The notes under the pieces: model-generated
What the model saw: the letters and a program-made list of their open reading frames with translations, nothing else
Database searches by the model: none
Told to the model about the DNA's origin: nothing
Shown: in pieces, positions 33,239 through 41,921 of the stretch
Numbering within the stretch: position 1 is the first letter of the stretch
How the letters are laid out: the number at the start of each line of letters is the position of its first letter
Position numbers and translations under genes: made by a program
Assembly (NCBI GenBank): GCA_022760475.1
Contig: JALEFZ010000083.1
Coordinates: 1 to 63,955, forward strand
Direction of reading: 5' to 3'
Length of the DNA: 63,955 nucleotides
Source of the DNA: Bacteroidia bacterium
GTDB taxonomy: Bacteria; Bacteroidota; Bacteroidia; J057

Positions 33239-36019
33239 TAAAAATAAGAACAAGCTTACCGCTAAGCCCATAACGCCTAAAATAATATAGATCATCAGGT
33301 CAAATCCCTGCTTATTCCCTACACCCGGACCTATATGCACAAAGGCAGCCCAATAAAAAGGGTGTACTGATGAAGGGGAACATTCCTCCAGATACCCCAA
33401 CCTGACCTTTCGCAAAGCAGATACTGATGATTCTCCTTTTTCCAGCATGGAATAAAATGAAGGCCAAATTTCCTTGGATGCTTTGCCATCAGCCAACCAC
33501 AAGCTCATGACGATATTTTTGCTACCTGCATTCCTGAATGCCCTTGCGACACTCATTACTCCTTCCCCTGTTGCCAATTTTCCCACACCAGTTTCGCATG
33601 CACTCAACACAAAAAATTTCCCCTCCAAATCAAGCGGATATACCTCATTGCTATAAAGTTTGCTGGTTTGCCCTTCATGCTCACCAAAGTGGAGAAATGA
33701 TTCTCCATTTTTTGAGGTATCTAAAAAGGCATGCATCGCAAAATGAAAGGCATTGGCTTGATCAAGTTTCTGAATAAAGTTTTCTTTGGATGAATTTGCA
33801 TAGAAATAGCTTCCATCAACTATTTCTTCAATACCTTCTATTTCGTCTCGGTTATACCTTAGTTCTAGTTCTCCCTTGTAGACTGGAGCGAATCCCATCA
33901 CACTCAACGCTTTTGTGTTTACTTTTTCTTTTGCCTGTTCAAAATACAGATGACCAGAAAAGGCATAAGAGAAATCGTACTTTTTGAAGGCATAAGGTAG
34001 TTCCCTCCATGAATCCGCAGCCATTCCCTTACTGATTGGCACATCCCACTTCGGCAGGTCCCTCAACAGAGGTTCAAAGGGTAAATAATACAAGGGCCCA
34101 TCTGCCAGAACAACAAGATTTTTTGAATCCTGAAATGAAGTTGGTAGGAGTTTATCAAAAAGCGTAAATGCTGACTTTGCATATGATTTGAGGGCTTCAG
34201 GCCGTGTATCCCTTCCCTTAAGTTGGGAAATGAATGAATATATCTCCTCTCCATCTACCTCAAGTTCCTTAAGCTGTACATCCTCTCGATCTATATACAT
34301 AGCCCAAATGCGTTCCTTTCCCCAGAAGTATGAGGCAATACACTGAGTTTTCTGTATTTGAGGCTGCAGCTTCTTCAAGCTAAGGTTATGCCGACGGTAC
34401 CTGCTATTGAAATATTCGGGGTAAGTCAGTTCCAATTTTTCCAAGGATTCCTGATAAGCCCTCTCTACCTTTCTGATTTCTTGGCTTATCTCTTCATGGG
34501 CTTGACCTTTCAGTTCCAGTCTTTCATTTACGAGTTTAATTTTCGTCTTCAATAATGAATCTAACTCATTCTGTTGACCTTCAGGTACCAATTCGCTTTG
34601 TAATTGGGCCTGGTACATGTTCTCTGCCAAGACCAAAGCCTTGTTTCTCTCCATGAATTCCCATGCATCTTCCAGGTACTCTGGACGTTTATTTAATTCG
34701 TAAAGGCGAGCAGCTACGGTCAAAGCCTTTTCCAATGTCCCAACGCTTTCACCCTGCTGAAATAATTTTGAGCGCTCATAGCTGTACCGTGCTCGTAGTA
34801 AATCCTTGACTTTTAGCACCTTTTTATAGGCATCCAGGCTATATTCAAGCGATGTCAAGTCATTGGTCATTTCGTATTCAGTATATGCTATGGAAGCTTT
34901 TAACTCAAGGATTTCAAAAAGGGCATTCTCCGTAAAAAGCAGGCTATCGGCAGGCAGTCCTCCTGTCCAAAAAGGAAAGATATTCTTCATGGCAGAATCC
35001 AGGTAAGCCTTCGCATTATCTAGCTTAGCATGCTGGACATAAAAATCACCCATCCCAATAAGCAGCTTGGTCATTTCTCTTTTTCTTTGACCTGGAAATT
35101 TTTCTTTATAAATCTCCAACGCTCGCAAAAAAGCCTGCTCTGCTTCATCTATTTCAGAAAGGCCGTTTAAGGCTTTTCCCATGATAAAGTAGGCGCCAGC
35201 CCTGGAAATATCTATGATGCCCTTTTGGAACTCGTTTGCTCCCTTTGATGGAATATTTTTAAGTGCTGATTGGGTATATGCTTTTGCCTCAGAATAATTA
35301 GCTTGGGCTATGGCTACCTTCCCCAGATTGGTATAAATAAAAGATGACCTGCTAGAGTCAGGAGATAAATTGAGTGCTTCCTCTAACAAGTCCTTCGCCT
35401 CATCATACCTTTTTAAATCCATCAGCCCCCTTGACCAGTTGGAGAAAAACTCTAACCTGTAAATCTGGTAATGCTCATCAACCAGGATCTCCCTTGCATC
35501 CTCAAACAGGTTTTCCGCCTTGTTATAATCGCCCCAGCGTGAGTAAATATCCATAAGGGGTCTGACTGCATAAATATGGATATTGGGCTCACTGTATTTG
35601 GCCTTTCGAAAATATTGGATGGTTTTCAGGTAATTGGTTCGGGCAGCATCAAAATCAGCATTGTTGTAAGCATTTGAAGCATAAGAATAATATAGCCAAG
35701 CCAGGTTTTGCCAATCCTTTTCTTTCAAAATATTGTCAATGCTTGGCATTTTGGCAAAAATCACCCTCATGTTGGACATAAATTGCTTAGGAGGCAATTC
35801 CCAGTCATACCATAAGTAGGTAATCTGATTCGCCGCTGAAAGCCAGGTGCTGATGTCTCCTTTCAATTCCGCCTGATCCATCACACCAATGAGGAGAGCC
35901 TCTTTCTTTGACATGTCTGGTTCCATTCTAAGTTTATCTTTCCAACCTTCTTCTTCTTGTCCCTGAATGCATTGGAAAGGGAGAATGAGAATGATGACCA
36001 GAATGTATAATTTATTCAT
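33215..36019 (-). CDS. TPR-CHAT protein, exported and membrane-anchored caspase-like protease
   Basis: A 934-residue protein starting at ATG 36019 with a signal peptide (MNKLYILVIILILPFQCIQG); an upstream in-frame start gives an unlikely extension. Residues about 60-420 are tetratricopeptide repeats ('YTNLGKVAIAQANYSEAKAY', with similar helix pairs). A coiled stretch near 500-560 follows, then a C-terminal CHAT domain with catalytic H763 ('FHFAMHAF') and C808 ('LSACETGVGKL'). A single transmembrane helix sits near 905-925 ('MIYIILGVMGLAVSLFLF') before RKRK. CHAT proteases are caspase/separase relatives often used in signalling or conflict systems. The exported form here should face the periplasm, with TPRs as the sensing part; substrate unknown. 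Confidence 0.88.
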   Translation of the reverse strand: MNKLYILVIILILPFQCIQGQEEEGWKDKLRMEPDMSKKEALLIGVMDQAELKGDISTWLSAANQITYLWYDWELPPKQFMSNMRVIFAKMPSIDNILKEKDWQNLAWLYYSYASNAYNNADFDAARTNYLKTIQYFRKAKYSEPNIHIYAVRPLMDIYSRWGDYNKAENLFEDAREILVDEHYQIYRLEFFSNWSRGLMDLKRYDEAKDLLEEALNLSPDSSRSSFIYTNLGKVAIAQANYSEAKAYTQSALKNIPSKGANEFQKGIIDISRAGAYFIMGKALNGLSEIDEAEQAFLRALEIYKEKFPGQRKREMTKLLIGMGDFYVQHAKLDNAKAYLDSAMKNIFPFWTGGLPADSLLFTENALFEILELKASIAYTEYEMTNDLTSLEYSLDAYKKVLKVKDLLRARYSYERSKLFQQGESVGTLEKALTVAARLYELNKRPEYLEDAWEFMERNKALVLAENMYQAQLQSELVPEGQQNELDSLLKTKIKLVNERLELKGQAHEEISQEIRKVERAYQESLEKLELTYPEYFNSRYRRHNLSLKKLQPQIQKTQCIASYFWGKERIWAMYIDREDVQLKELEVDGEEIYSFISQLKGRDTRPEALKSYAKSAFTLFDKLLPTSFQDSKNLVVLADGPLYYLPFEPLLRDLPKWDVPISKGMAADSWRELPYAFKKYDFSYAFSGHLYFEQAKEKVNTKALSVMGFAPVYKGELELRYNRDEIEGIEEIVDGSYFYANSSKENFIQKLDQANAFHFAMHAFLDTSKNGESFLHFGEHEGQTSKLYSNEVYPLDLEGKFFVLSACETGVGKLATGEGVMSVARAFRNAGSKNIVMSLWLADGKASKEIWPSFYSMLEKGESSVSALRKVRLGYLEECSPSSVHPFYWAAFVHIGPGVGNKQGFDLMIYIILGVMGLAVSLFLFLRKRKTGT

Positions 36020-36203
36020 TTCAATGAAGCTGAGTGGCAAAATGATTGGGCTTCCGACCAAATTTTTGAAGCAGATATTAACTCCTTTATTTTTCAGTTT
36101 AATTTTGGCATTAGCAAGATATTTCACTTTTTCCGAAATTAAAATTCAGGCTGGTTGAAGGAAGAGTGTGACTACAATCACCCACCTTAATCATTTCATT
36201 TCG

Positions 36204-36211
36204 TAATTTTG
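36204..36211 (+). promoter_or_regulatory. Possible -7 element of the MBL-rhodanese gene
   Basis: TAATTTTG matches TAnnTTTG. Transcription would start near 36218, downstream of the earliest in-frame ATG, which supports the later start codon at 36254. Confidence 0.35.
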
Positions 36212-36253
36212 ATGGAAAGAAGGTCAGGAATGACCCGAACTAATACAACAAAA

Positions 36254-37672
36254 ATGAAAGTTGAGCAAATTTATACTGGATGTTTGGCCCAAGGGGCTTA
36301 TTACATTGAAAGTCAAGGCGAGGTAGCCATTGTAGACCCACTTCGTGAGGTTCAACCATACATAGACAGGGCCGCAAAAGATGGGGCTACCATAAAATAT
36401 ATTTTTGAGACACATTTCCATGCAGATTTTGTCAGTGGCCATTTGACGCTTTCCGAAAAAACAGGCGCTCCCATTGTATATGGACCCAATGCAAAACCAA
36501 AATTTGACGTGATTGTAGCTGAAGATGAACAGGTCTTTGAATTGGGAAATGCCAAAATCAAAGTCCTGCATACCCCTGGCCATACCATGGAAAGTACCAC
36601 CTATTTATTGATTGATGAGGAGGGAAAAGACCATGCTATTTTCTCAGGAGATACCCTTTTCCTGGGTGATGTAGGTCGCCCAGATCTCGCCCAAAAAGCG
36701 GCCAACCTTACCAGAGAGCAGTTGGCGGGTTTTCTTTTCGATAGCCTCCGGAATAAAATCATGCCCCTTGCTGATGAGGTAGTCGTATATCCTGCCCATG
36801 GTGCTGGATCTGCCTGTGGAAAAAACATGATGAAGGAGACTGTTGACACCCTGGGCAATCAGAAAAAAATGAATTATGCCCTAAGGGCAGATATGACCAG
36901 AGACGAGTTCATTACAGAGGTCACAGATGGATTGCTTCCACCTCCTGCGTATTTTCCTCTAAATGTTAAGCTCAATAAGGAAGGCTACGAAAGCATTGAA
37001 AAGATCCTTGTCAAGGGAGACAACGCCATGAGTCCGAATGAGTTTGAGTTGGCAGCCAATGAAACGGGGGCCCTGGTACTGGACGTACGTAGCAAAGAGG
37101 AGTTTGCCAAGTCCCATATCCCAAGGTCTATCTTCATTGGTCTGGACGGTAGTTTTGCTCCCTGGGTAGGAGCACTGATCCGTGATGTACAACAGGAGCT
37201 ATTGCTGGTTGTAGATGAAGGCAAATTGGAAGAGGCATTGACTAGACTCTCAAGGGTTGGATTTGACAATACCATAGGATTCCTCAAAGGGGGTATTCAG
37301 GCATGGGAAGATGCTGGAAAGGATCTTGACTCAGTCTCCCAAGTCGATGCCGAAGCGCTGGAATCTATTGTAGAAAAAGCTGGAGGATCGAAAGTCTTTG
37401 ACGTAAGGAAGCAGTCTGAGTATGCAGCGAATCACGTTGTTGATGCCTTCAATACGCCTTTGTCTATCATCAATGATCACCTGGCTAGCTTTCCAAAGGA
37501 AGAAAACTTCTACGTTCACTGCTTGAGTGGATACAGGTCAATGATCGCTGCCTCCATCCTGAAATCCAGAGGATACCACAACCTCTTTGATGTCAAAGGC
37601 GGTTTCAAAGCGATCGAACAAAGTGGAATTGAACTGAGCGACTTCGTTTGCCAGTCAAAGGTGAAAAGCTAA
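36254..37672 (+). CDS. Metallo-beta-lactamase fold protein with two rhodanese domains
   Basis: A 472-residue cytoplasmic enzyme of the persulfide dioxygenase-like group. The MBL domain (1-about 235) has 'THFHADFVSGH', 'TPGHTMEST', 'FSGDTLFLGDVGRPDL' and 'YPAHGAGS', the iron-binding set of ETHE1-like enzymes. Two rhodanese domains follow, about 255-355 and 370-465. The second has an active-site cysteine in 'VHCLSGYRS'; the first reads 'LLVVDEGKLEE' at that place and lacks it. Start 36254 was chosen from family length and the promoter. A role in sulfide/persulfide handling is likely. Confidence 0.9.
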   Translation: MKVEQIYTGCLAQGAYYIESQGEVAIVDPLREVQPYIDRAAKDGATIKYIFETHFHADFVSGHLTLSEKTGAPIVYGPNAKPKFDVIVAEDEQVFELGNAKIKVLHTPGHTMESTTYLLIDEEGKDHAIFSGDTLFLGDVGRPDLAQKAANLTREQLAGFLFDSLRNKIMPLADEVVVYPAHGAGSACGKNMMKETVDTLGNQKKMNYALRADMTRDEFITEVTDGLLPPPAYFPLNVKLNKEGYESIEKILVKGDNAMSPNEFELAANETGALVLDVRSKEEFAKSHIPRSIFIGLDGSFAPWVGALIRDVQQELLLVVDEGKLEEALTRLSRVGFDNTIGFLKGGIQAWEDAGKDLDSVSQVDAEALESIVEKAGGSKVFDVRKQSEYAANHVVDAFNTPLSIINDHLASFPKEENFYVHCLSGYRSMIAASILKSRGYHNLFDVKGGFKAIEQSGIELSDFVCQSKVKS

Positions 37673-37735
37673 GGATATTTTCGCAGGCCAGACTGGATAG
37701 AAAAATCTGCAAAAAGCTTTTTGGCTGATATAGCT

Positions 37736-37787
37736 TGGGTAGATATGGGTAAACAATTATTTGCCTATATCTACCCATATTTTCTTT
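37736..37787 (+). terminator. Terminator after the MBL-rhodanese gene
   Basis: TGGGTAGATATGGG (37736-37749) and CCTATATCTACCCA (37764-37777) form a 14-base-pair stem with one G-T pair, followed by TATTTTCTTT. It lies 63 bases after the stop. Confidence 0.65.
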
Positions 37788-37904
37788 AAGAGATTTTGTA
37801 GCCAAATCTCCTAAATATTCCCCAGCTAAGCACGCCAGACAAGTTCTTCAAACAGATTTCATTGAGTCGCCATAACAATAGGATTTTGAAAGATTAGCGA
37901 TTTC

Positions 37905-37949
37905 GGGTAAATTATCAAAATTCAAAATTTTCAAATTTATAATTTACCC
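37905..37949 (+). promoter_or_regulatory. Inverted repeat overlapping the translation start region of the tail-collar gene
   Basis: GGGTAAATTAT (37905-37915) and ATAATTTACCC (37939-37949) are perfect 11-base arms around an A/T-rich 23-base spacer, ending two bases before the ATG at 37952. It may be an operator or an mRNA hairpin that hides the start. Confidence 0.45.
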
Positions 37950-37951
37950 CA

Positions 37952-38491
37952 ATGAAAAATTCACACAAACTATTTTTTTTACTTGCTTTCATCCCTTATC
38001 TCGGAGGTATGGGTTATTATCAGATGGCAGATTTTGCCAAGAACAAAGCAACAATGGAGTTGGAAAAAGTCCATTCCCCCAAGCTGGGCTTCGAAAATGG
38101 CACCTTAGGTGAAATCAGGATGTTTGCAGGCAACTTTGCCCCAAGAGGATGGGCCTTGTGTAATGGATCAATTCTACCCATTTCACAAAACAGCGCACTT
38201 TTCTCCATACTAGGAACCACTTATGGTGGAGATGGAAGGACAAGCTTCGGTTTACCGGATTTAAGGGGAAGAACCGTAATCGGTGTCGGAACCAGTCCAG
38301 GTCTTTCCAAAATAGATCTTGGACAAAGAAAAGGAAGGGAAATATTTAACCTTCAAAAGACTCGAATCAAATCAGCCACGGACGGAGAGCTAGTAACTGT
38401 CACAACTGATAGTAAATTCAGGACTCACCAACCATCCCTTGGCATCAACTATATCATTTGTGTTTCGGGAACCTACCCTTCCAGGAATTAA
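37952..38491 (+). CDS. Exported phage tail-collar-domain protein
   Basis: A 179-residue protein with an N-terminal hydrophobic segment (about 5-25) and, from about residue 50, a tail-collar domain: 'LGEIRMFAGNFAPRGWALCNG', split at the usual conserved points, 'PISQNSALFSILGTTYGGDG', and 'FGLPDLRGR'. Many bacteria carry such proteins outside prophages, with unknown function. No other phage gene is nearby. The C-terminus 'GINYIICVSGTYPSRN' also fits the family. It is flanked by an inverted repeat at its start and a hairpin after its stop. Domain clear, role unknown. Confidence 0.85.
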   Translation: MKNSHKLFFLLAFIPYLGGMGYYQMADFAKNKATMELEKVHSPKLGFENGTLGEIRMFAGNFAPRGWALCNGSILPISQNSALFSILGTTYGGDGRTSFGLPDLRGRTVIGVGTSPGLSKIDLGQRKGREIFNLQKTRIKSATDGELVTVTTDSKFRTHQPSLGINYIICVSGTYPSRN

Positions 38492-38533
38492 TCTTCCACA
38501 TATCGAATACGATCGTAGTTCATATTAAGATGA

Positions 38534-38575
38534 GGCGTCAAGAAGAGCGAATAATTTTTCTAACTTCTTGATGCC
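38534..38575 (+). terminator. Hairpin after the tail-collar gene, possible terminator
   Basis: GGCGTCAAGAAG (38534-38545) and CTTCTTGATGCC (38564-38575), 12 pairs with one G-T. No strong U-run follows (CTAATTATTC), so it may be a weak terminator or a processing structure ahead of the HSP90-like gene. Confidence 0.4.
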
Positions 38576-38760
38576 CTAATTATTCAATAACTCAAAGTTT
38601 TATATCTAAAGTCATTTTCAAAAAATCCGAATATTTCCTTTCAAAAACCCTAACCTTATCTAATAAATTCAGTACCTATATATCACCCTTCAATTTTTGA
38701 TTTCTAAAGGAATGCTTTTTCTTTATAGGAGAAGCCACACTCTTTTTGGGCACAATCTTC

Positions 38761-40554
38761 ATGGAACAAGGACAAAACAGATTCAAAGTAAACTTCGGAG
38801 GAATCCTGACTCTTCTTTCACAACATCTGTATTCAAGTAGCGATGTTTTTGTAAGGGAATTACTCCAAAATGCTCATGATGCCATTCAATTCAGGAGACT
38901 TTCAGATCCCGAATTCGATGGTAGGGGAACCATCAGCTTCGATTACATCGAAGGGGAGCAGCCATTGCTGATTGTAGAAGATAATGGATGCGGAATGAAT
39001 GTTGAGGAGGTGGAAGAATTTCTTTCTCGAATAGGCTCCAGCTCCAAAAGGGGCATCGAGGCTTTGAGTGGAGAAGGGTTAATTGGCCAGTTTGGGATTG
39101 GGCTGCTTTCGTGTTTCATGGTGAGTGATAAAATTACCCTCATCACCAGGTCATTTAAGGAGGAAAAAGCGGTACGCTGGGAGGCTTATATAGATGGGAC
39201 TTATACTTCTCAGGAAGCAACAGAAGAGTTCAATACAGGAACCAAACTTTTCCTTCCCCTTCGAAATGACCTTCTTCAAAACTACTCCAAGGAGAAGGTG
39301 ATCAAACTGATCAGGAAGTATGGCACATTTCTTCCCATAGATATTTCTTTCCAATCGGGAGAAAATGTAGAGCATTTAGAGCAGAAAGAATTCCCATGGG
39401 AGATTGACCAGCATAAAGTTCTTGCTTTTGGTAGAGAGTGGTTTGGTGAAAATTTCAAGCATTATATCAAACTGGAAAGTCAGTCTGGACTGACCCAAGG
39501 CATTGCTTTTATTGCCCCAAGGGCTGTGCCACAGGGATCCAAGATTCCTCACCAGGTTTTTATCAAAAATATGCTCATCTCCGATAGCAGTGAAAATATT
39601 TTGCCTGGTTGGTTTTTCTTTGGAAGGGCCTTGATCAATAGCCAGGAACTCATCCCTACTGCTTCCAGGGAAGATATCCATGAAAATCCAACGCTGAGTA
39701 AGGTTAAGGAGGATTTTGAGACTTGTATTGAAGATCACTTTGAATGGATGGTTCGGTCGGAGCCAGAAGTTTTAGCAGAGATAATAGCAACCCATGGACT
39801 TGCTATAAAGGCATTTGCATTGGAAAATCTTCGCTTTTTCAAGCTGGTAATTGGGCAACTAAGGATTCCAACCTCCATGGGAGAAATGAGTGTAGATGAA
39901 ATCCTTGAACATGGAAATGAAATTCGTTATGTGGACGACCTGGATAAATTCAGGCAATTGAAACCTATGTTCCAGGCCAGTGGGCAATTGGTGGTAAATT
40001 CAGGATTTATCTATGATACAAGCCTGCTAAAAACCCTTGCACTGGTATTCCCTGAAATCAGCTTAAAACTCGCTGATGACCTCAGCTTTTCGGATGTGTT
40101 CCAGTCCCTGGACTGGCAAGAAGAAAATGATTTCCAGCCATTGAAAAATGCCATGCAGGAAGTCCTTTCCAAATTTAGGTGCGAGGTAATTCTCAAGCGT
40201 TTTGACCCTGTTTCAATCCCGGGGATTTACCATATCACCAAACAACAGTTTATGACTAGGGATCTTGAAAGGACCCGAGACCTGAATCAGGATTCTGTTT
40301 GGGGCAATGTGCTGGACGATTTTATACAGGAGCAAAAATATATTTTTGCCTCCCAACTATTTGTAAATATCCAAAACCCACTCATAGAAAGAATGGGACA
40401 ATCAGTAGGTAGCACAGACCTGAAGGACTTCATTGAATTGATCTATGTAAATGCCCTTCTTCTGGGACATTATACCCCAAATGAAGGCGAAAGAAGAATA
40501 TTGAACAACAACCTCATAAACCTAATAGACAAGCAACTACCCAATGACAGCTGA
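38761..40554 (+). CDS. Divergent HSP90-family ATPase
   Basis: A 597-residue protein with a GHKL ATPase domain: E33-x3-N37-x2-D40 in 'RELLQNAHDAI', the D74-x-G-x-G motif 'DNGCGM', and the lid glycine motif GQFGIG at 109-114. A middle domain follows, with R303 in 'TASREDIHENP', the position of the catalytic arginine in HtpG ('SRE'). The C-terminal part is unlike HtpG and ends in LPNDS, without MEEVD. This is not the housekeeping htpG but a separate family that I recall beside TPR genes in actinobacteria. Its stop overlaps the start of such a TPR-like gene by 11 bases, which implies coupled translation and joint function. ATG 38761 was chosen over an upstream TTG. Confidence 0.88.
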   Translation: MEQGQNRFKVNFGGILTLLSQHLYSSSDVFVRELLQNAHDAIQFRRLSDPEFDGRGTISFDYIEGEQPLLIVEDNGCGMNVEEVEEFLSRIGSSSKRGIEALSGEGLIGQFGIGLLSCFMVSDKITLITRSFKEEKAVRWEAYIDGTYTSQEATEEFNTGTKLFLPLRNDLLQNYSKEKVIKLIRKYGTFLPIDISFQSGENVEHLEQKEFPWEIDQHKVLAFGREWFGENFKHYIKLESQSGLTQGIAFIAPRAVPQGSKIPHQVFIKNMLISDSSENILPGWFFFGRALINSQELIPTASREDIHENPTLSKVKEDFETCIEDHFEWMVRSEPEVLAEIIATHGLAIKAFALENLRFFKLVIGQLRIPTSMGEMSVDEILEHGNEIRYVDDLDKFRQLKPMFQASGQLVVNSGFIYDTSLLKTLALVFPEISLKLADDLSFSDVFQSLDWQEENDFQPLKNAMQEVLSKFRCEVILKRFDPVSIPGIYHITKQQFMTRDLERTRDLNQDSVWGNVLDDFIQEQKYIFASQLFVNIQNPLIERMGQSVGSTDLKDFIELIYVNALLLGHYTPNEGERRILNNNLINLIDKQLPNDS

Positions 40555-41650
40555 TCAAATTAGAGATGCATACCATGACCTGGAATCCATTTCCAATTAT
40601 GAAGAGAAAGCTCAAGGCTTAAAAAATCTCATTCATAAATTAAGGGGGATGGATGAGGATGACCTGGAATACGACATTAGAACCAAACTCATCAGCACAA
40701 TGTATCACCTCTATACCAATGCTGAGGAGGAAATGGCGAATTTTGCATGGTTGCTTCAGTATGAGGAAAAGAATCCCAGCTATTTCATCACCCATAGTGT
40801 GATGTGGTATTACAAATGGATGGCAAATAGGCTGGCAAGCATTCCAAGCGCACCCTTGGATAGGATTTTTGCCATTTTGGAAGACATGGGAAAAAGGTAT
40901 CAGGAAAGGCAATATGGCCTCAGACCTGTCTATGCAAAGTATAAAAACTTGTACCTCTTGATGGGCGAAGCTGAAAAAGCTACGGAGTATTTCAACAAGG
41001 AGCAGGAAGCCGATACCACCAGCATGGACGATTGTTACGCCTGTCAGTTGAATGGGAACCTTGACTATTACCTCTTGCTGGAAGATTATGAGAAGGTACT
41101 TGAAAATGCTCAGCCCCTGTTGAATCGTGAATACACTTGTGGCAGGGTACCTGAATCGACCTACAGAGAAGTAGTATATGCCTACCTGGAAATGGAAAAT
41201 TGGGAAATGGTGGAGAAATACACAGATGAGGGGCTTCAAATCCTTGAAAAGGATTATTCCTTCGTCGGAAACCTTATCACCTTCATGTTTTCCTATGCCT
41301 TGTTAGGAAGATTTTCGGATGCTCGGCAGATGATGGAGATTTCCTTGCAGAAAGTCCTGGAAGTAAAAAGTCCCTACGACATGATGAACTGCTATACCTC
41401 GATAGAAATTTTCATGGAGATCCTTTCGGTAAAGGGTGAAACAGAAATCCAACTTCCAGCGCCCATTAAGGAAAAACTCAAAGACCTTGGCTTGAGGTCA
41501 AGCTCAATCAGAGAATACAAACAATTCTTTGGTGAAAAAGCCAGAGACCTTAGAAGACAGTTTGATAAACGAAATGGCAACACTTATTATATGGACAAAT
41601 ACAAGGCCAAGTGGGAACTGACAGCCAAAGCCCCTTGTCTACAAGAATAG
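40544..41650 (+). CDS. TPR-like partner of the HSP90-family protein
   Basis: A 368-residue soluble, all-helical protein. Helix pairs such as 'AKYKNLYLLMGEAEKATEYF', 'NLDYYLLLEDYEKVLENAQ' and 'ITFMFSYALLGRFSDARQMM' read as degenerate tetratricopeptide repeats. A short Cys motif, 'DDCYACQ', lies near residue 165. The start codon lies inside the end of the HSP90-like gene (11-base overlap), so the two are translated together. By analogy with eukaryotic TPR co-chaperones it may bind the HSP90-like ATPase, but that protein lacks an EEVD tail, so the contact would differ. Functional link inferred from overlap only. Confidence 0.75.
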   Translation: MTADQIRDAYHDLESISNYEEKAQGLKNLIHKLRGMDEDDLEYDIRTKLISTMYHLYTNAEEEMANFAWLLQYEEKNPSYFITHSVMWYYKWMANRLASIPSAPLDRIFAILEDMGKRYQERQYGLRPVYAKYKNLYLLMGEAEKATEYFNKEQEADTTSMDDCYACQLNGNLDYYLLLEDYEKVLENAQPLLNREYTCGRVPESTYREVVYAYLEMENWEMVEKYTDEGLQILEKDYSFVGNLITFMFSYALLGRFSDARQMMEISLQKVLEVKSPYDMMNCYTSIEIFMEILSVKGETEIQLPAPIKEKLKDLGLRSSSIREYKQFFGEKARDLRRQFDKRNGNTYYMDKYKAKWELTAKAPCLQE

Positions 41651-41658
41651 CCAATTAG

Positions 41659-41694
41659 GTATGCAGCTTGTATTCAATCATGCCAGCTGTATAC
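41659..41694 (+). terminator. Hairpin after the HSP90-like/TPR pair, possible terminator
   Basis: GTATGCAGCT (41659-41668) and AGCTGTATAC (41685-41694) form ten pairs with one G-T, nine bases after the TPR stop. A T-rich stretch begins eight bases later (CTTTTTTAT), so termination is possible but not textbook. Confidence 0.4.
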
Positions 41695-41721
41695 TTACAT
41701 ACTTTTTTATGAAAAAAACTT

Positions 41722-41729
41722 TATATTTG
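41722..41729 (+). promoter_or_regulatory. Possible -7 element upstream of the TerB-domain gene
   Basis: TATATTTG is a full match to TAnnTTTG, in the gap before the TerB gene but 193 bases from its ATG. No -33 TTTG is seen at the right distance. Confidence 0.3.
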
Positions 41730-41921
41730 AATAAGTCAAGTTAAAGTACCGAGCAAAACGCATGATATCCATCCTGGTTATAATATAATTCGCAAGGGAA
41801 AGTAGAGACACTTAAACTTGATTAATAAAGATTAAAACGAAATTAACCCTTATTCTACATAATTTCTCCCTAAAGGAAACACGAACTTAATCTATCGAAT
41901 TTCATTTAACCGCACATCAAC

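Noticed and set aside
37952..38491. Prophage or phage tail remnant
   Set aside because: Only the tail-collar domain is present; there is no integrase, capsid or other tail gene, and the protein is exported.
38761..40554. Housekeeping htpG
   Set aside because: The C-terminal domain differs from HtpG, and the gene overlaps a TPR-like partner; the ATPase domain alone does not prove orthology.
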